Assembly (NCBI GenBank): GCA_036506395.1
Contig: DASXRU010000206.1
Span: 1 to 59,788 of the forward strand
Length of the DNA: 59,788 nt
From: DASXRU01 sp036506395
GTDB lineage: Bacteria; Acidobacteriota; Blastocatellia; Pyrinomonadales; Pyrinomonadaceae
Direction: 5' to 3'
Under the pieces are notes generated by a model. The model worked only from the letters and a program-made list of their open reading frames with translations. It made no database searches and was not told the origin of the DNA. Below, piece by piece: positions 43,447 to 52,942 of this stretch (position 1 is its first letter; each line of letters opens with the position of its first letter). The position numbers and the translations under genes were made by a program.

Positions 43447-46176
43447 ATGGCAAAAGAATTAATCGTTAGCGTCAATGGACGTGAAAAGAAAATCGCGATC
43501 ATCGAAAACGAACGCGTCACTGAGTTCTACATCGAGCGGGGCGAAGAGAATCAAGGAATCGTCGGCAACATCTATAAAGGCCGCGTAATGCGCGTCCTGC
43601 CTGGCATGCAGTCGGCCTTTGTTGACATCGGACTCGACCGCGACGCCTTCCTTTATGTGTCGGACTTCTTTGATGAAGAAGAGGAATTCGAGCGCATCGT
43701 CGTAGATAAATCCAAGAAGGTGGACCCGGAAACCGCGGCCCGTGATGCGGCCGAACAGATTCATCTGGCGCGCGTCGAGCGCGAGCGTCAAATCGAAGCC
43801 ACTCATGAGCGGGCAGAGCCATTACGAGAGCTTGAACCCGGCGAAATCGCAATCGAGGCTGAATCTCTTCCCGTGGCTGAGTCGCAAGCACCGGCCTCAG
43901 CCCGAGCTGCCGATGAAACGGAGTCTGCCGAACCAGGTACCCGACGACGCGGCCGGCGCGGTCGCCGGCGCGGTCGCGGCGCCGAAGAGACCTACGAAGA
44001 AACCCAGCCTAAAGATGAGAAGAGCGTCCTGCCTCGGCTTCCTGAATCCGAAGTAATAGAAACTCCTTTTATCACCGCGGCTTCGTCATTCGAGCGCGTG
44101 GTGGACGAGGATGAGCGTGCTGCCGCCGAAAACGGTGCCATGTTCAAAGACGCGCGGCTTCAGGAACGTCTCTTCGATCAGATTCATGCAGTCGAATTTG
44201 ATATGGACGACGCTTCCAGTGCTGAAGTGGGAACGCTATTACCGGCCAGCCGTGCCGATAGCTCGTTTCAACGCGTGGACGATAGCGACCTCAGTTCCGG
44301 CGCCGTCGTTTCGGAGGGTTCTCGAGCCCGTCAGATGATCGAGGCTCACGTTTCTGATTTCGTGGACGAGATTATCGAGGAGAGTGTGGGGGCATCTAAC
44401 TTCGAACGCGTCAGTGACGATGAGCCGACCTCGGAATCGAAGGGCGCTCTGGCAACCGAAGTACCCCAGGCTGCAGCCAGACGAAAATCTCGCGGCGGCG
44501 TGACGAAGAAAGTCGCTTCTGCCTTGTCGCGGATCACCAAGAAGCCTGCCGCTAAGAAAGCGAAAGACTTAACTGATGAAGAACCAGACTTGTCCTCTGC
44601 TGGATTGAGTGATCGCGACGACGTATATCCGGATAGCGAGGCAGGCATTACCAGCGGGCGCATACACGAAGAGTTTGCTACCCGGCGCGGCGGAAGGCGT
44701 CGGCGCAAGCCGCAGCGGCCGGCCGCGGCGGGTGAAGAGCAGGGCGCAAATGGCAAAGACGAAACGGCCGAAACCGCCGATGAGGTTGACGACCAAGCGC
44801 CGGAGACAAAGGCCGTCGAGGCAAAAGCTGCGGAACCAAGAGTTGCGGAGAATGGATCAAGTTCCGCTCGCGCGCCGCGCAGCTCAGCTCGCGAGGACCG
44901 CCCCAGCAGAGGACGCGGCGGGCATCGTAGCTCGCGCCGAGATCATCAGCAGCCGGCAATTACCGACCTGTTGCGCGAGGGCCAGGAAATCCTGGTGCAG
45001 ATCGCCAAAGAGCCAATCGCCAAGAAGGGCGCGCGCATCACTTCACATATTGCTCTGCCGGGGCGTTTTCTGGTTTACATGCCGACGGTCGAGCATGTGG
45101 GCGTGTCCCGCAAAATCGAATCGGACAGCGAGCGGACGCGGCTGCGCAAACTGATTCAGGTAATTCGCGCGGAAGAAGATGTGCCGTCGGGCGGCTTCAT
45201 CGTGCGCACCGCCGGGATAGGAATAAGCGAGGCTGATCTGCGTGAGGACGCGCGCTACCTGGTGCGCACCTGGTTGGAGATTCGCCGCAACGCGGAAAAG
45301 GCCAAAGCCCCCGCCATAGCCCACAAGGATCTTGATCTGGTGCAACGCATCTTGCGCGATCAGCTTTCCGACGACTTCACGGCCATTCGCGTGGATTCGG
45401 AAGACGAATTCCAGCGGATTGTTGAGTTCGTCAATCGCGTACAACCAAAAATGGTGAAGCGCGTGAAACTCTATACTCGCGACGAGCCGATCCTTGAAGC
45501 CTTTAACGTACAAGCTGAAATCGATAAGGCCATCAAGCCGCGGGTGTGGCTAAGGTCGGGCGGTTACCTGGTCATTAACCAAACTGAGGCGCTGGTCGCC
45601 ATCGACGTCAACACCGGAAAGTTCGTAGGTCGGGGTGGCAGCCGTCTGGAAGATACGATTACCCGCACAAACCTGGAAGCTGTCGACGAGATCGTGAGGC
45701 AAATCCGTTTACGGGATCTCGGCGGCATCATCGTACTCGATTTGATCGACATGGAAGAGCGCCGCAACCGCCAGCGCGTAATGCAAGCTCTACAGGAAGC
45801 TCTCCAGGGCGATAAGTCACCTACCAAGGTTCTTTCGTTTAATGATTTTGGTTTGGTGATTATGACGCGCAAGCGGGTCAAGCAGTCGCTCGAAAGAACG
45901 CTGTGCTCGCCGTGCAATTACTGCCAGGGAGCCGGCCTGGTGAAATCTCCGCAGACAATCTGTTACGAGATTCTGGAACAAGCTCGACGGCTGGGGAAAG
46001 AACCGGATGCAAAGCGTGCTAAGCAAACCACCTTGCGTGTTAATCCGGAAGTCGCCCGCGCCCTGCATGGACCGGAAAACGATGTGTTAACGGAGATCGA
46101 AGCTTATCTTGGCGCCGTTGACATCGCCAGTGATCAGCGCGTTCACCAGGAGCAATTTGATTTCGCGATTGTATGA
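43447..46176 (+). CDS. Ribonuclease E/G with large insertion in the S1 domain
   Basis: About 909 residues from the ATG at 43447 (GGAGA upstream with long spacing). A further in-frame ATG lies at 43372. The first half of the S1 domain lies at about 35-75 (GNIYKGRVMRVLPGMQSAFVDIG). About 420 charged, low-complexity residues follow (85-500, rich in Glu, Ala, Arg), and the S1 fold resumes at EGQEILVQIAKEPIAKKGAR near 510. The catalytic metal-binding Asp residues lie in ALVAIDVNTG and VLDLIDME. The zinc-link Cys pair lies in CSPCNYCQGAG. The enzyme initiates mRNA decay and rRNA maturation. The insertion holds three copies of an S-x-F-x-R-V-x-D motif and an RRGRRGRRRGRG basic patch. Confidence 0.93.
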   Translation: MAKELIVSVNGREKKIAIIENERVTEFYIERGEENQGIVGNIYKGRVMRVLPGMQSAFVDIGLDRDAFLYVSDFFDEEEEFERIVVDKSKKVDPETAARDAAEQIHLARVERERQIEATHERAEPLRELEPGEIAIEAESLPVAESQAPASARAADETESAEPGTRRRGRRGRRRGRGAEETYEETQPKDEKSVLPRLPESEVIETPFITAASSFERVVDEDERAAAENGAMFKDARLQERLFDQIHAVEFDMDDASSAEVGTLLPASRADSSFQRVDDSDLSSGAVVSEGSRARQMIEAHVSDFVDEIIEESVGASNFERVSDDEPTSESKGALATEVPQAAARRKSRGGVTKKVASALSRITKKPAAKKAKDLTDEEPDLSSAGLSDRDDVYPDSEAGITSGRIHEEFATRRGGRRRRKPQRPAAAGEEQGANGKDETAETADEVDDQAPETKAVEAKAAEPRVAENGSSSARAPRSSAREDRPSRGRGGHRSSRRDHQQPAITDLLREGQEILVQIAKEPIAKKGARITSHIALPGRFLVYMPTVEHVGVSRKIESDSERTRLRKLIQVIRAEEDVPSGGFIVRTAGIGISEADLREDARYLVRTWLEIRRNAEKAKAPAIAHKDLDLVQRILRDQLSDDFTAIRVDSEDEFQRIVEFVNRVQPKMVKRVKLYTRDEPILEAFNVQAEIDKAIKPRVWLRSGGYLVINQTEALVAIDVNTGKFVGRGGSRLEDTITRTNLEAVDEIVRQIRLRDLGGIIVLDLIDMEERRNRQRVMQALQEALQGDKSPTKVLSFNDFGLVIMTRKRVKQSLERTLCSPCNYCQGAGLVKSPQTICYEILEQARRLGKEPDAKRAKQTTLRVNPEVARALHGPENDVLTEIEAYLGAVDIASDQRVHQEQFDFAIV

Positions 46177-46199
46177 GGGTGATGCCGGTCCCCGGATTA

Positions 46200-47933
46200 T
46201 CAATGGATCTTTACAGTCGTTTGGCCCGCCGGACCTGGATTTGGCTGGCTCGCCAGGACACCCTGGGCGATCTTTAGTTGGGCCATCAGACGCAATTCGG
46301 GCCGCTCGAATTGATTAGCCAAAGTTACTGAGCGATCAAAATCCAGCCGCCCAAAGTATCCTGCCTTCTGAGCCAGGCCGGTTAGTAGCGTGCCGATGCT
46401 ACCGGCGCTGGTCATGGTCCACTCTCCATCTCTGAGGTAATTGTTCTCAAACCCATCCAGGGCTGCGGCAGCAGACACCAGTTCATTGAGTTTGGGCAAG
46501 ACTGATTCCATGATTGCGAAGCCGCGGTCACTCTTCAAGGAGCAGTACAACGTAGCCAACCGAATCTGTTCTTCCATTTGTTCTGCCCCCGGCTTGGTTG
46601 AACTAATGAGCTCGCCCGCCTGGTTAAGAAGCCCTAACACTGCTTTCCGATCATTGCTACCCATTTGATTCGCCACCTGAAGCAGAAATCTTATCCGCTC
46701 CTCAGGGCGACGAAAGCTACTTAGTAGCTGTTGCAGTTCAGCCAACCTCTCGTCGCTCATTGACCTCCACTTTTGATCGCGGTCTATCTGCGCGAGCAGG
46801 GAGCGACGCTCCTCTTCGTCGGGAATATCAGAAGCGATTTGACGAGCCCTGGCAATATCGCCCGAGGATTCTGCCTTCATCACGGCCTGCCAATAAATCT
46901 CCCCCTGCATCTCGGGGTACTTCGGCGCCAGCGCAAGAATCTCCTCGATGGTTCCTTTTTCAATAATTTCGTAGACTTGTTGAAACACCGCAACGCGCTT
47001 ATCTTCACCGCTTTGCCCATCGAGCGCCCACCGCCGCAATCCCGCGGCTTGTGGGGCGTAGTACTTTTCCATTTTGGAAAAGATCGGACCAATCTGCGAG
47101 CAAAGATAATAGTTGTGTTCATATGTCGCGTTTGCACACCCGTTAGCTAAAGCGTTCTCTAATACGATGCCAATCAAATCTCGGTAAACCTGCTCGTCAG
47201 CCTCTGGAGGCTGAAACGATCGGGCGAGGTTTAGGGCAAGCTCAGTGGCTGTTGGATTTCGCGCCAGATTCGCGCTCTTCAGTTTGTCAACGATCGCTCC
47301 GTAAAGGCTCAGCGCCGCCTCCTTGTCCTTCCGCTGTAGTTGAGAAAGCACTGACAAGAGATGAGTAGAAAAGCCCTTCGCCAAAGATTGGAGGCCTAAT
47401 TTCAATGCGAGCTGGGGATTCTTCGCGGCAATTTGCACGGCCAGGCTCGACTCCAGAGATTTCTCGCCGTCCCTCATTTCGTAAGGCAACTCCATGTCCG
47501 ACGCCGGCCGAGTCGCCCACAGAAACTCCAGGGCCAACTCCGGATCGTGTTTGGCGATCCGGCCGAGAATGTCCCCTCGCAACTGGCCAAAAACCATCAG
47601 CGTGTGGTTGTGTGCTCCATCATCAGGGTCAGTGTCGTTGAACCCTGCCTTGATGTCTTCTTCGATCGCAGCGAAAAGACTGCGCGAACGTTTTTCGTTA
47701 TAGTTCCAAAGCAGTTCGGCCACGTTCGATCCAATACGTGCACGGTTTTCAGCCGAATGTAAGCTGTCCACCTGGCCCGCAAGCGACTCCAGCAAGTCGA
47801 TTGCCTTCTTCCGCACTGCCGCCGCCGCGCTTTCATCCGCTCCTCGTCCAGGGGGAGTCTCCTGCGAGCGCGCCGAAAAGGAGAACAGCAAAACCGAGGC
47901 AGTGACGCTGATAAAAAAGCATCGGTAAGACAT
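46200..47933 (-). CDS. Exported protein of unknown function, helical-repeat-like
   Basis: A 577-residue protein with a signal peptide (SYRCFFISVTASVLLFSFSARSQ) and otherwise no membrane spans. The sequence is mostly predicted amphipathic helix, with recurring patterns such as AIDLLESLAGQVDSL, ALSLYGAIVDKLKSANLARN, ILALAPKYPEMQGEIYWQAV and ARQIASDIPDEEERRSLLAQI. That suggests TPR-like or other alpha-solenoid repeats of no recognised family. No catalytic motif was found. It lies last in a leftward run after M61, mqnA and mqnC, with its start 50 nt beyond mqnC, and may be co-transcribed. A periplasmic scaffold role is possible but not shown. Confidence 0.65.
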   Translation of the reverse strand: MSYRCFFISVTASVLLFSFSARSQETPPGRGADESAAAAVRKKAIDLLESLAGQVDSLHSAENRARIGSNVAELLWNYNEKRSRSLFAAIEEDIKAGFNDTDPDDGAHNHTLMVFGQLRGDILGRIAKHDPELALEFLWATRPASDMELPYEMRDGEKSLESSLAVQIAAKNPQLALKLGLQSLAKGFSTHLLSVLSQLQRKDKEAALSLYGAIVDKLKSANLARNPTATELALNLARSFQPPEADEQVYRDLIGIVLENALANGCANATYEHNYYLCSQIGPIFSKMEKYYAPQAAGLRRWALDGQSGEDKRVAVFQQVYEIIEKGTIEEILALAPKYPEMQGEIYWQAVMKAESSGDIARARQIASDIPDEEERRSLLAQIDRDQKWRSMSDERLAELQQLLSSFRRPEERIRFLLQVANQMGSNDRKAVLGLLNQAGELISSTKPGAEQMEEQIRLATLYCSLKSDRGFAIMESVLPKLNELVSAAAALDGFENNYLRDGEWTMTSAGSIGTLLTGLAQKAGYFGRLDFDRSVTLANQFERPELRLMAQLKIAQGVLASQPNPGPAGQTTVKIH

Positions 47934-47983
47934 AAACTACCTTCTGGAAACTGGGCGTAGGAAATGATTCAACGTGGACTCGC

Positions 47984-49123
47984 TTAACTAACTGCTACGG
48001 TCGCGGACTCGGACGCGGGATCAGGTTGCAGGGTCTCAGGTCTTCGATCAACATGCCGGTAGAGAATATCGCGCTGGCAGGGAGTGAAGCCGGCTTCGCG
48101 AATCAGGTAGCGCAGCATTTTCTCATCGGCTTCGTTGTGCGCGCCGGCGGCGGAGACAACGTTTTCTTCGATCATGATCGAGCCCATGTCATTGGCGCCG
48201 AAGCGGAGGGCGACCTGGCCCAAACGCAATCCCTGTGTTAGCCAGGAAGACTGAAAGTTTTCGATGTTATCGAGAAACAGACGAGACACCGCAAGCATTT
48301 TTAAATAATCGATACCAGTAGGTTCATCTTTTATGCGACGACCAAGCGCCGTGTTTTCGCGCTGGAAGGTCCAGGGAATGAATGCCGTAAAGCCGCCGGT
48401 TTCGTCCTGAAGATCGCGTATGCGCTGCAGATGGCCGACGCGGTGTTTGATCCCATCGCCGATGCCAAACATCATGGTCGCGGTTGAGCGGAGCCCGACA
48501 TGGTGCGTGGCGCGCATAACTGCCAGCCATTCATCCGTGGTGCATTTCGTAGCCACACGTTTGCGAACCTCATCGTCGAGAATCTCCGCGCCTCCGCCCG
48601 GCATGCTGTACAACCCGGCCTGCTTCAAGCGCCCCATGATCGTTTCGTAATCAAGGCCGGAAATGAGATGGATGTTATGAATCTCCGGCGGCGAAAAACA
48701 ATGTAGCTGAAAGTTCGGATACTTCGCGTGCAGTGTGCGCAGCAGGTCTTCGTACCATTCGATGCCGAAGTCAGGATGCAGTCCACCCTGCATCAGGACA
48801 CCAGTGCCTCCAAGGGCAATGGTCTCGTCAATCTTCTGGCAGATTTCTTCGAGCGTGCGCACGTAGGTATCAGGCGCGCCGGGCCGCCGATAGAAAGCAC
48901 AGAACGTGCAAACGACATTGCAGACATTTGTGTAATTCACGTTCCGGTCGATGATGTACGTGACGATATTATCCGGGTGGCGGCGTTGGCGAATCTCGTC
49001 GGCTGCAAGACCAAGGCGCACGAAGTCATCCGACTCCAGCAAGAGGGTGCACTCTGTCGCGGTCATCCGGTCGCCCGCAAGTGCCCGGTCAATGATTGTT
49101 TGAATCTGTTTCGTTTCAGTCAT
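47984..49123 (-). CDS. mqnC: Cyclic dehypoxanthinyl futalosine synthase (radical SAM)
   Basis: A 379-residue radical SAM enzyme of the futalosine route to menaquinone, converting dehypoxanthine futalosine to its cyclic form. The iron-sulfur cluster motif CxxxCxxC is CNVVCTFC near residue 67. Other MqnC features are LGGTGVLMQGGLHPDFGIEWYEDLL (in pieces) near 100-125 and SMPGGGAEILDDEVR near 175. Length fits MqnC. The related MqnE is less likely given this motif set. mqnA lies immediately upstream, so the two steps are encoded together. Confidence 0.93.
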   Translation of the reverse strand: MTETKQIQTIIDRALAGDRMTATECTLLLESDDFVRLGLAADEIRQRRHPDNIVTYIIDRNVNYTNVCNVVCTFCAFYRRPGAPDTYVRTLEEICQKIDETIALGGTGVLMQGGLHPDFGIEWYEDLLRTLHAKYPNFQLHCFSPPEIHNIHLISGLDYETIMGRLKQAGLYSMPGGGAEILDDEVRKRVATKCTTDEWLAVMRATHHVGLRSTATMMFGIGDGIKHRVGHLQRIRDLQDETGGFTAFIPWTFQRENTALGRRIKDEPTGIDYLKMLAVSRLFLDNIENFQSSWLTQGLRLGQVALRFGANDMGSIMIEENVVSAAGAHNEADEKMLRYLIREAGFTPCQRDILYRHVDRRPETLQPDPASESATVAVS

Positions 49124-49170
49124 TCAAGATCAATGATAACACCAGACCTGTGTTACGGTTCATTATCCAA

Positions 49171-50004
49171 CTACTCGTCAATTATTTTCAAACTGGTTGC
49201 GTTTGAGATAATCCCGTGTTTGTATGCCAGTTTGAAGAACAGTTCCTGCCCCTTTTGCATATCGTCGTCAAAGCTGAAGCAGATGTTATCGCAGAGGTAG
49301 GTTATTAACTCGCCCTGTGATAGCCCGAGTAACGGCTCATATTTCCTGGCAATTTCATCGACGTGCTCGAGCCCTTCGTCGCGCACCCCGGCGAGGTCCA
49401 AGTCGCGAATTACTGCAGCAGCGCTCGCGCGGGCCATCCACATCGCGAATACAAAACCAACCCTTGTAAATTGGCGCCATAAAGTTGCCAGGTCAAAAAT
49501 ATGAAGGTCCTTCGAGGAGATCTTCATCGCCGGATCACCGATAATCAACGCCGCGTCATTGGTTTTCAACATTACGGCGAGGTCGGGACTACATGATTCC
49601 CACTGCGGCTCAAATCCCAAAAACTCCCGGAAGATAATCTTGATCAATGCCTGCGACGTTCGCGATGAAGCATCGAGAGCAACTTTGCGAACCTTCTTCA
49701 GGTCATCATATTTACTTGCCAGGACGACACTGCGCACGGCTGAGTGGGAACCTACACAGACATCCGGCACGACCCGGATCTCAGGGATTCGTTCGTATTC
49801 GATTATTGGGACCAGGGCAGCGTCAACTTCTCCCCACGCAAGCAAATCAGCACAGCGCGCTGGCGCGGCATCGGTCACCAGGCGTATCACGTGTCTTCGG
49901 GTTCCATGGAGGAAACTCCAGATAAGCGGAGCGGTGTTCAGATAACTCGAGGCTGCTATGCGGGGCAAGCCGTCATCAGAAGATTGAACTTTAGTCTCCC
50001 GCAT
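49171..50004 (-). CDS. mqnA: Chorismate dehydratase (menaquinone biosynthesis)
   Basis: About 277 residues from the ATG at 50004. The frame opens further upstream to 50055, but that part overlaps the end of the M61 gene and reads as Gly-rich sequence. The protein has the periplasmic-binding-protein-like fold of MqnA: RIAASSYLNTAPLIW near the start, GEVDAALVPIIEY around 65, and KVALDASSRTSQALIKIIF near 110. It converts chorismate to 3-enolpyruvylbenzoate, the first futalosine-pathway step. It follows the M61 peptidase gene by 24 nt and precedes mqnC by 47 nt. Confidence 0.9.
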   Translation of the reverse strand: MRETKVQSSDDGLPRIAASSYLNTAPLIWSFLHGTRRHVIRLVTDAAPARCADLLAWGEVDAALVPIIEYERIPEIRVVPDVCVGSHSAVRSVVLASKYDDLKKVRKVALDASSRTSQALIKIIFREFLGFEPQWESCSPDLAVMLKTNDAALIIGDPAMKISSKDLHIFDLATLWRQFTRVGFVFAMWMARASAAAVIRDLDLAGVRDEGLEHVDEIARKYEPLLGLSQGELITYLCDNICFSFDDDMQKGQELFFKLAYKHGIISNATSLKIIDE

Positions 50005-50027
50005 TCCCTGGCCGACTCCCCACCCAC

Positions 50028-51944
50028 CTATTCCCCCAGGGGCCCAGCCAACCATGATTGATTGATCCGTACCTGTTCGTTTGACGGGTTCTCAACCGGC
50101 ACAATCCGGTACGGTGCGTCCACCCTTCCCCCGAGCCTGATAGGTAACACACTCAAGTCGTCTGAGCGGAATATCGTCAGGGTGACTAAATCGCCCGGAC
50201 GCTGCTCGGCAAGCCTGGCGTCGAAGAATTCTTTATTGGCGCGCATGTTATTCCAGGCCAGAATCTGATCTCCCGCGTTCAGACCCTGCTCGTACGCAGG
50301 TGCGCCTGCATAAACACGCCTGACCATCAGGCGGTCGCCTTCCTGAGCCACATCAGCACCAAGATAAGCTTTCTCAATCGCCCGAGTCGTGTTCGTTGCG
50401 CCCATCGTATCCAGGCGCAAACCGGCGGCGTCGAGCGCCGCATTGTAGTCAAGCTCTTCGCGGCCATGAACGTACCGGGCAAAGAATTCGTCGAGACTTG
50501 ATCCGGCCATCAACTCCGCGACCTTTTGAAAATCCTGCGGCGTATAGTTGCGGCCTTTCTTATAGAACTCGTTATAGAGATAACGCATGACGTCATCCAG
50601 AGACTTCGCGCCATGGCTCCGTTTGCGAATCTCGAGATCAAGAAGCAAGCCAAGTATGGCTCCTTTGTCATAGTAGGATATTTGCGAATTTATTGAGTTC
50701 TCGTCCTGGCGGTAAAACTTGATCCAGGTATCGAAGCTCGCTTCCTCCGCGGTCATCACCAGCCTGCCCGGGGTATTCTGCAAATCCTGAATTGCCCTGG
50801 CCCTATCCTCTAAAAAATCTTTTTCGGAGATCAATCCAGCCCTTCTTAGCACCACATCAGCATAGTAGTCAGTGAGGCCTTCTGCCACCCACAACAGTTT
50901 TGTGTAGTTTTCTTTCGTGTAGTCAAATGGCCCGAGCGCGTCGGGACGAATGCGCTTGACGTTCCAAAGGTGGAAAAACTCATGCGCTACCAACCCGAGA
51001 AATCCTCGAGAAGTCGGCACGGGCTGGGCGCCGGGAGCGGCTGAATTTGAGCCTCGGCTGCGTTCGGAACGGAAGCCGAAACGGGAATAGCCGAGCGCTG
51101 TTGAATTCAAATGTTCGAGTCCGCCCCCTCCAGTTGACCTCAAATGCAGGATAAAGGTGTAGTCGTGATAGGGAACCTCCCCACCCATCAATTCAACTTC
51201 GGCAGTAACGATCTTCTGCACGTCGTCCCGCATTCTTTCCGGATCATAGTTTCCTTCGCCGTCGATAACGATCCGATGGGGCACCCCCTTAACTTCGAAT
51301 GCGAGTGTCTTGAAATTGCTGACTTCAACGGGTGAGTCGTAAAGGATATCGAAATTCTCCGCGCGAAACGTGTCCTTGAGGCCGGGTGCCGCGGGAAGAC
51401 CGGTGGCAATCTTCCAAACCTGCGGAGCAACGATGTGCAGGGTTGAAGGCGTATTCAGGAAGCCCTCCAGGTACATTAACAGGGCTGCGTTGTTCCAGAA
51501 GGCATGGACGGAATTCAATTCATTTGTTCTGACTGAAAGCTCGTTCGCATACACACGATAGGTGGCGCGCCAATCAGGGGAACCGTTCGTCATCACCCGC
51601 CAGGAATTCTTATTTATCTTTTCCCATCGCAGCGGTCGGCCCGCAGCGTCGATCGCAGAAAAGTCCTGCACGTGGCGAGCAAATTCACGCACCAGATACG
51701 ACCCAGGTGTCCACACCGGCATCACCAACAGCTCTGATACCGGGGCCCGACCAATTGCACCGCGTGTGAGGCGAATCTCAACCTCCAGCATGTGCGTATG
51801 AGGTTTGGGCATAGAGACCGTGAAGGCTATTCCCGGTGGCGCAGATTGAGACGCGGATTGCTGTGCCGCTGTTGCGACGGGGGAGACGAGACAGATAACT
51901 GTCAAGACCGTCGGCCTTAAGGCGGAAAGGTATCTTCGGTGCAT
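50028..51944 (-). CDS. M61 family glycyl aminopeptidase-like protein with PDZ domain
   Basis: About 638 residues from the ATG at 51944. The frame runs further upstream to 52067, but a signal-peptide-like start (HRRYLSALRPTVLTVICLVSPVATAAQQ) begins here. The N-terminal beta domain lies at about 35-200. The gluzincin catalytic domain has intact zinc motif HEFFHLWN near residue 320 and the third-ligand Glu in WVAEGLTDYYAD. A C-terminal PDZ domain at about 535-615 (DRLMVRRVYAGAPAYEQGLNAGDQILAWN in pieces) completes the M61 architecture. It probably trims N-terminal Gly or Ala from periplasmic peptides. In contrast to the M1-like protein at 3771-6056, all zinc ligands are present here. Confidence 0.9.
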   Translation of the reverse strand: MHRRYLSALRPTVLTVICLVSPVATAAQQSASQSAPPGIAFTVSMPKPHTHMLEVEIRLTRGAIGRAPVSELLVMPVWTPGSYLVREFARHVQDFSAIDAAGRPLRWEKINKNSWRVMTNGSPDWRATYRVYANELSVRTNELNSVHAFWNNAALLMYLEGFLNTPSTLHIVAPQVWKIATGLPAAPGLKDTFRAENFDILYDSPVEVSNFKTLAFEVKGVPHRIVIDGEGNYDPERMRDDVQKIVTAEVELMGGEVPYHDYTFILHLRSTGGGGLEHLNSTALGYSRFGFRSERSRGSNSAAPGAQPVPTSRGFLGLVAHEFFHLWNVKRIRPDALGPFDYTKENYTKLLWVAEGLTDYYADVVLRRAGLISEKDFLEDRARAIQDLQNTPGRLVMTAEEASFDTWIKFYRQDENSINSQISYYDKGAILGLLLDLEIRKRSHGAKSLDDVMRYLYNEFYKKGRNYTPQDFQKVAELMAGSSLDEFFARYVHGREELDYNAALDAAGLRLDTMGATNTTRAIEKAYLGADVAQEGDRLMVRRVYAGAPAYEQGLNAGDQILAWNNMRANKEFFDARLAEQRPGDLVTLTIFRSDDLSVLPIRLGGRVDAPYRIVPVENPSNEQVRINQSWLAGPLGE

Positions 51945-52209
51945 CGTAGTTTGCTTCGCTTCTCGGATGTTCTTTGTAAATGCTGGGGAGCAGCATATTA
52001 CTACGAACTTTGAATGCGAGTCTAAGAATAGTCGTTCGTACTCAATCAACCGCGGGACACTCGTCAACTGCCGCCGAGAGCGAACAATCTGGAACCTAAA
52101 GCGATAACAGGTTCAGATGGATCCTCGTCAGGATCGATTTTGCTTCCCCCTTTGGCCATTTGGAATTATATTTGGCGCCTAAGATAATCTCGGGTTAGCC
52201 AACAAACCA
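51945..52209. other. Divergent intergenic region, M61 and cyclase-family genes
   Basis: 265 bases between oppositely directed genes. It must hold both promoters. The sequence is moderately AT-rich, but no -35/-10 pair stands out and no repeat array was seen. Confidence 0.4.
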
Positions 52210-52854
52210 ATGCGTATATACGACGTCAGTGTTCCCATCTCTGCGCGCACGCCTGTTTATCCCGGCGATCCCGGGATAGACATTCAGCAGTGGTCAGCTT
52301 TGGCCAAAGGCGATTCGGCAAATGTTTCCTTCCTGCATTTGGGCGCACACACCGCAACGCACGTCGATGCGCCGGCGCATTTCATTGACGGCACAAGGAA
52401 GGTCTCCGAGTTAGCGCTCGACGTTTTGATTGGACCAGCGCGGGTGGTGGAAGTTCCCGTCGAATCAGCGGAAATAGACCAGGATTTCGTTGGCAATTTG
52501 GATCTGAAATCAGTTACTCGCCTGCTGTTTAAGACGCGAAATTCCAGTTTCTGGGCGGATCCTGACGGCGGTTTTCATAAAGATTTCACCTACCTGACTC
52601 CGCGCGCCGCGGATAATCTGGTTGCTAAGGGCGTTCGGCTGGTTGGTATTGATTATCTGTCGATCGAGAAGTTCAAGTCGGGAACCCACGAGACACATTT
52701 AAGTTTGCTTTCAAATAGTGTTGTGATTCTCGAAGGGCTGAATTTGCGAGATGTACCTGCCGGTGATTATGAGCTGATTTGTCTGCCGTTGCTGATTGCA
52801 GAGGGAACGGGCGACGGCGCCCCCGCGCGAACTGTGCTGAGGACATTACCATAA
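52210..52854 (+). CDS. Cyclase-family metal hydrolase (kynurenine formamidase-like)
   Basis: A 214-residue cytoplasmic enzyme of the cyclase (KynB-like) superfamily. The metal-binding motif HTATHVDAPAHF lies near residue 48 (family pattern HxGTHxDxPxH), with further conserved pieces YPGDPG near 18 and GIDYLSIEKF near 145. Members hydrolyse N-formylkynurenine or related cyclic or aryl amides using a metal. No tryptophan-catabolism genes are adjacent, so the substrate is uncertain. Confidence 0.85.
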   Translation: MRIYDVSVPISARTPVYPGDPGIDIQQWSALAKGDSANVSFLHLGAHTATHVDAPAHFIDGTRKVSELALDVLIGPARVVEVPVESAEIDQDFVGNLDLKSVTRLLFKTRNSSFWADPDGGFHKDFTYLTPRAADNLVAKGVRLVGIDYLSIEKFKSGTHETHLSLLSNSVVILEGLNLRDVPAGDYELICLPLLIAEGTGDGAPARTVLRTLP

Positions 52855-52942
52855 GCTTTCGCGCCGGCATTCCTGCCTGTCGACACATATCGAGAACTGT
52901 TCGCGGCATTAGCCCGTATAACCGAAGTGGTCTAATAATCAC

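Noticed and set aside
43040..43462. Open frame of 140 codons upstream of RNase E/G
   Set aside because: It overlaps the RNase start, has no ribosome binding site and no recognisable features, and its composition looks non-coding.
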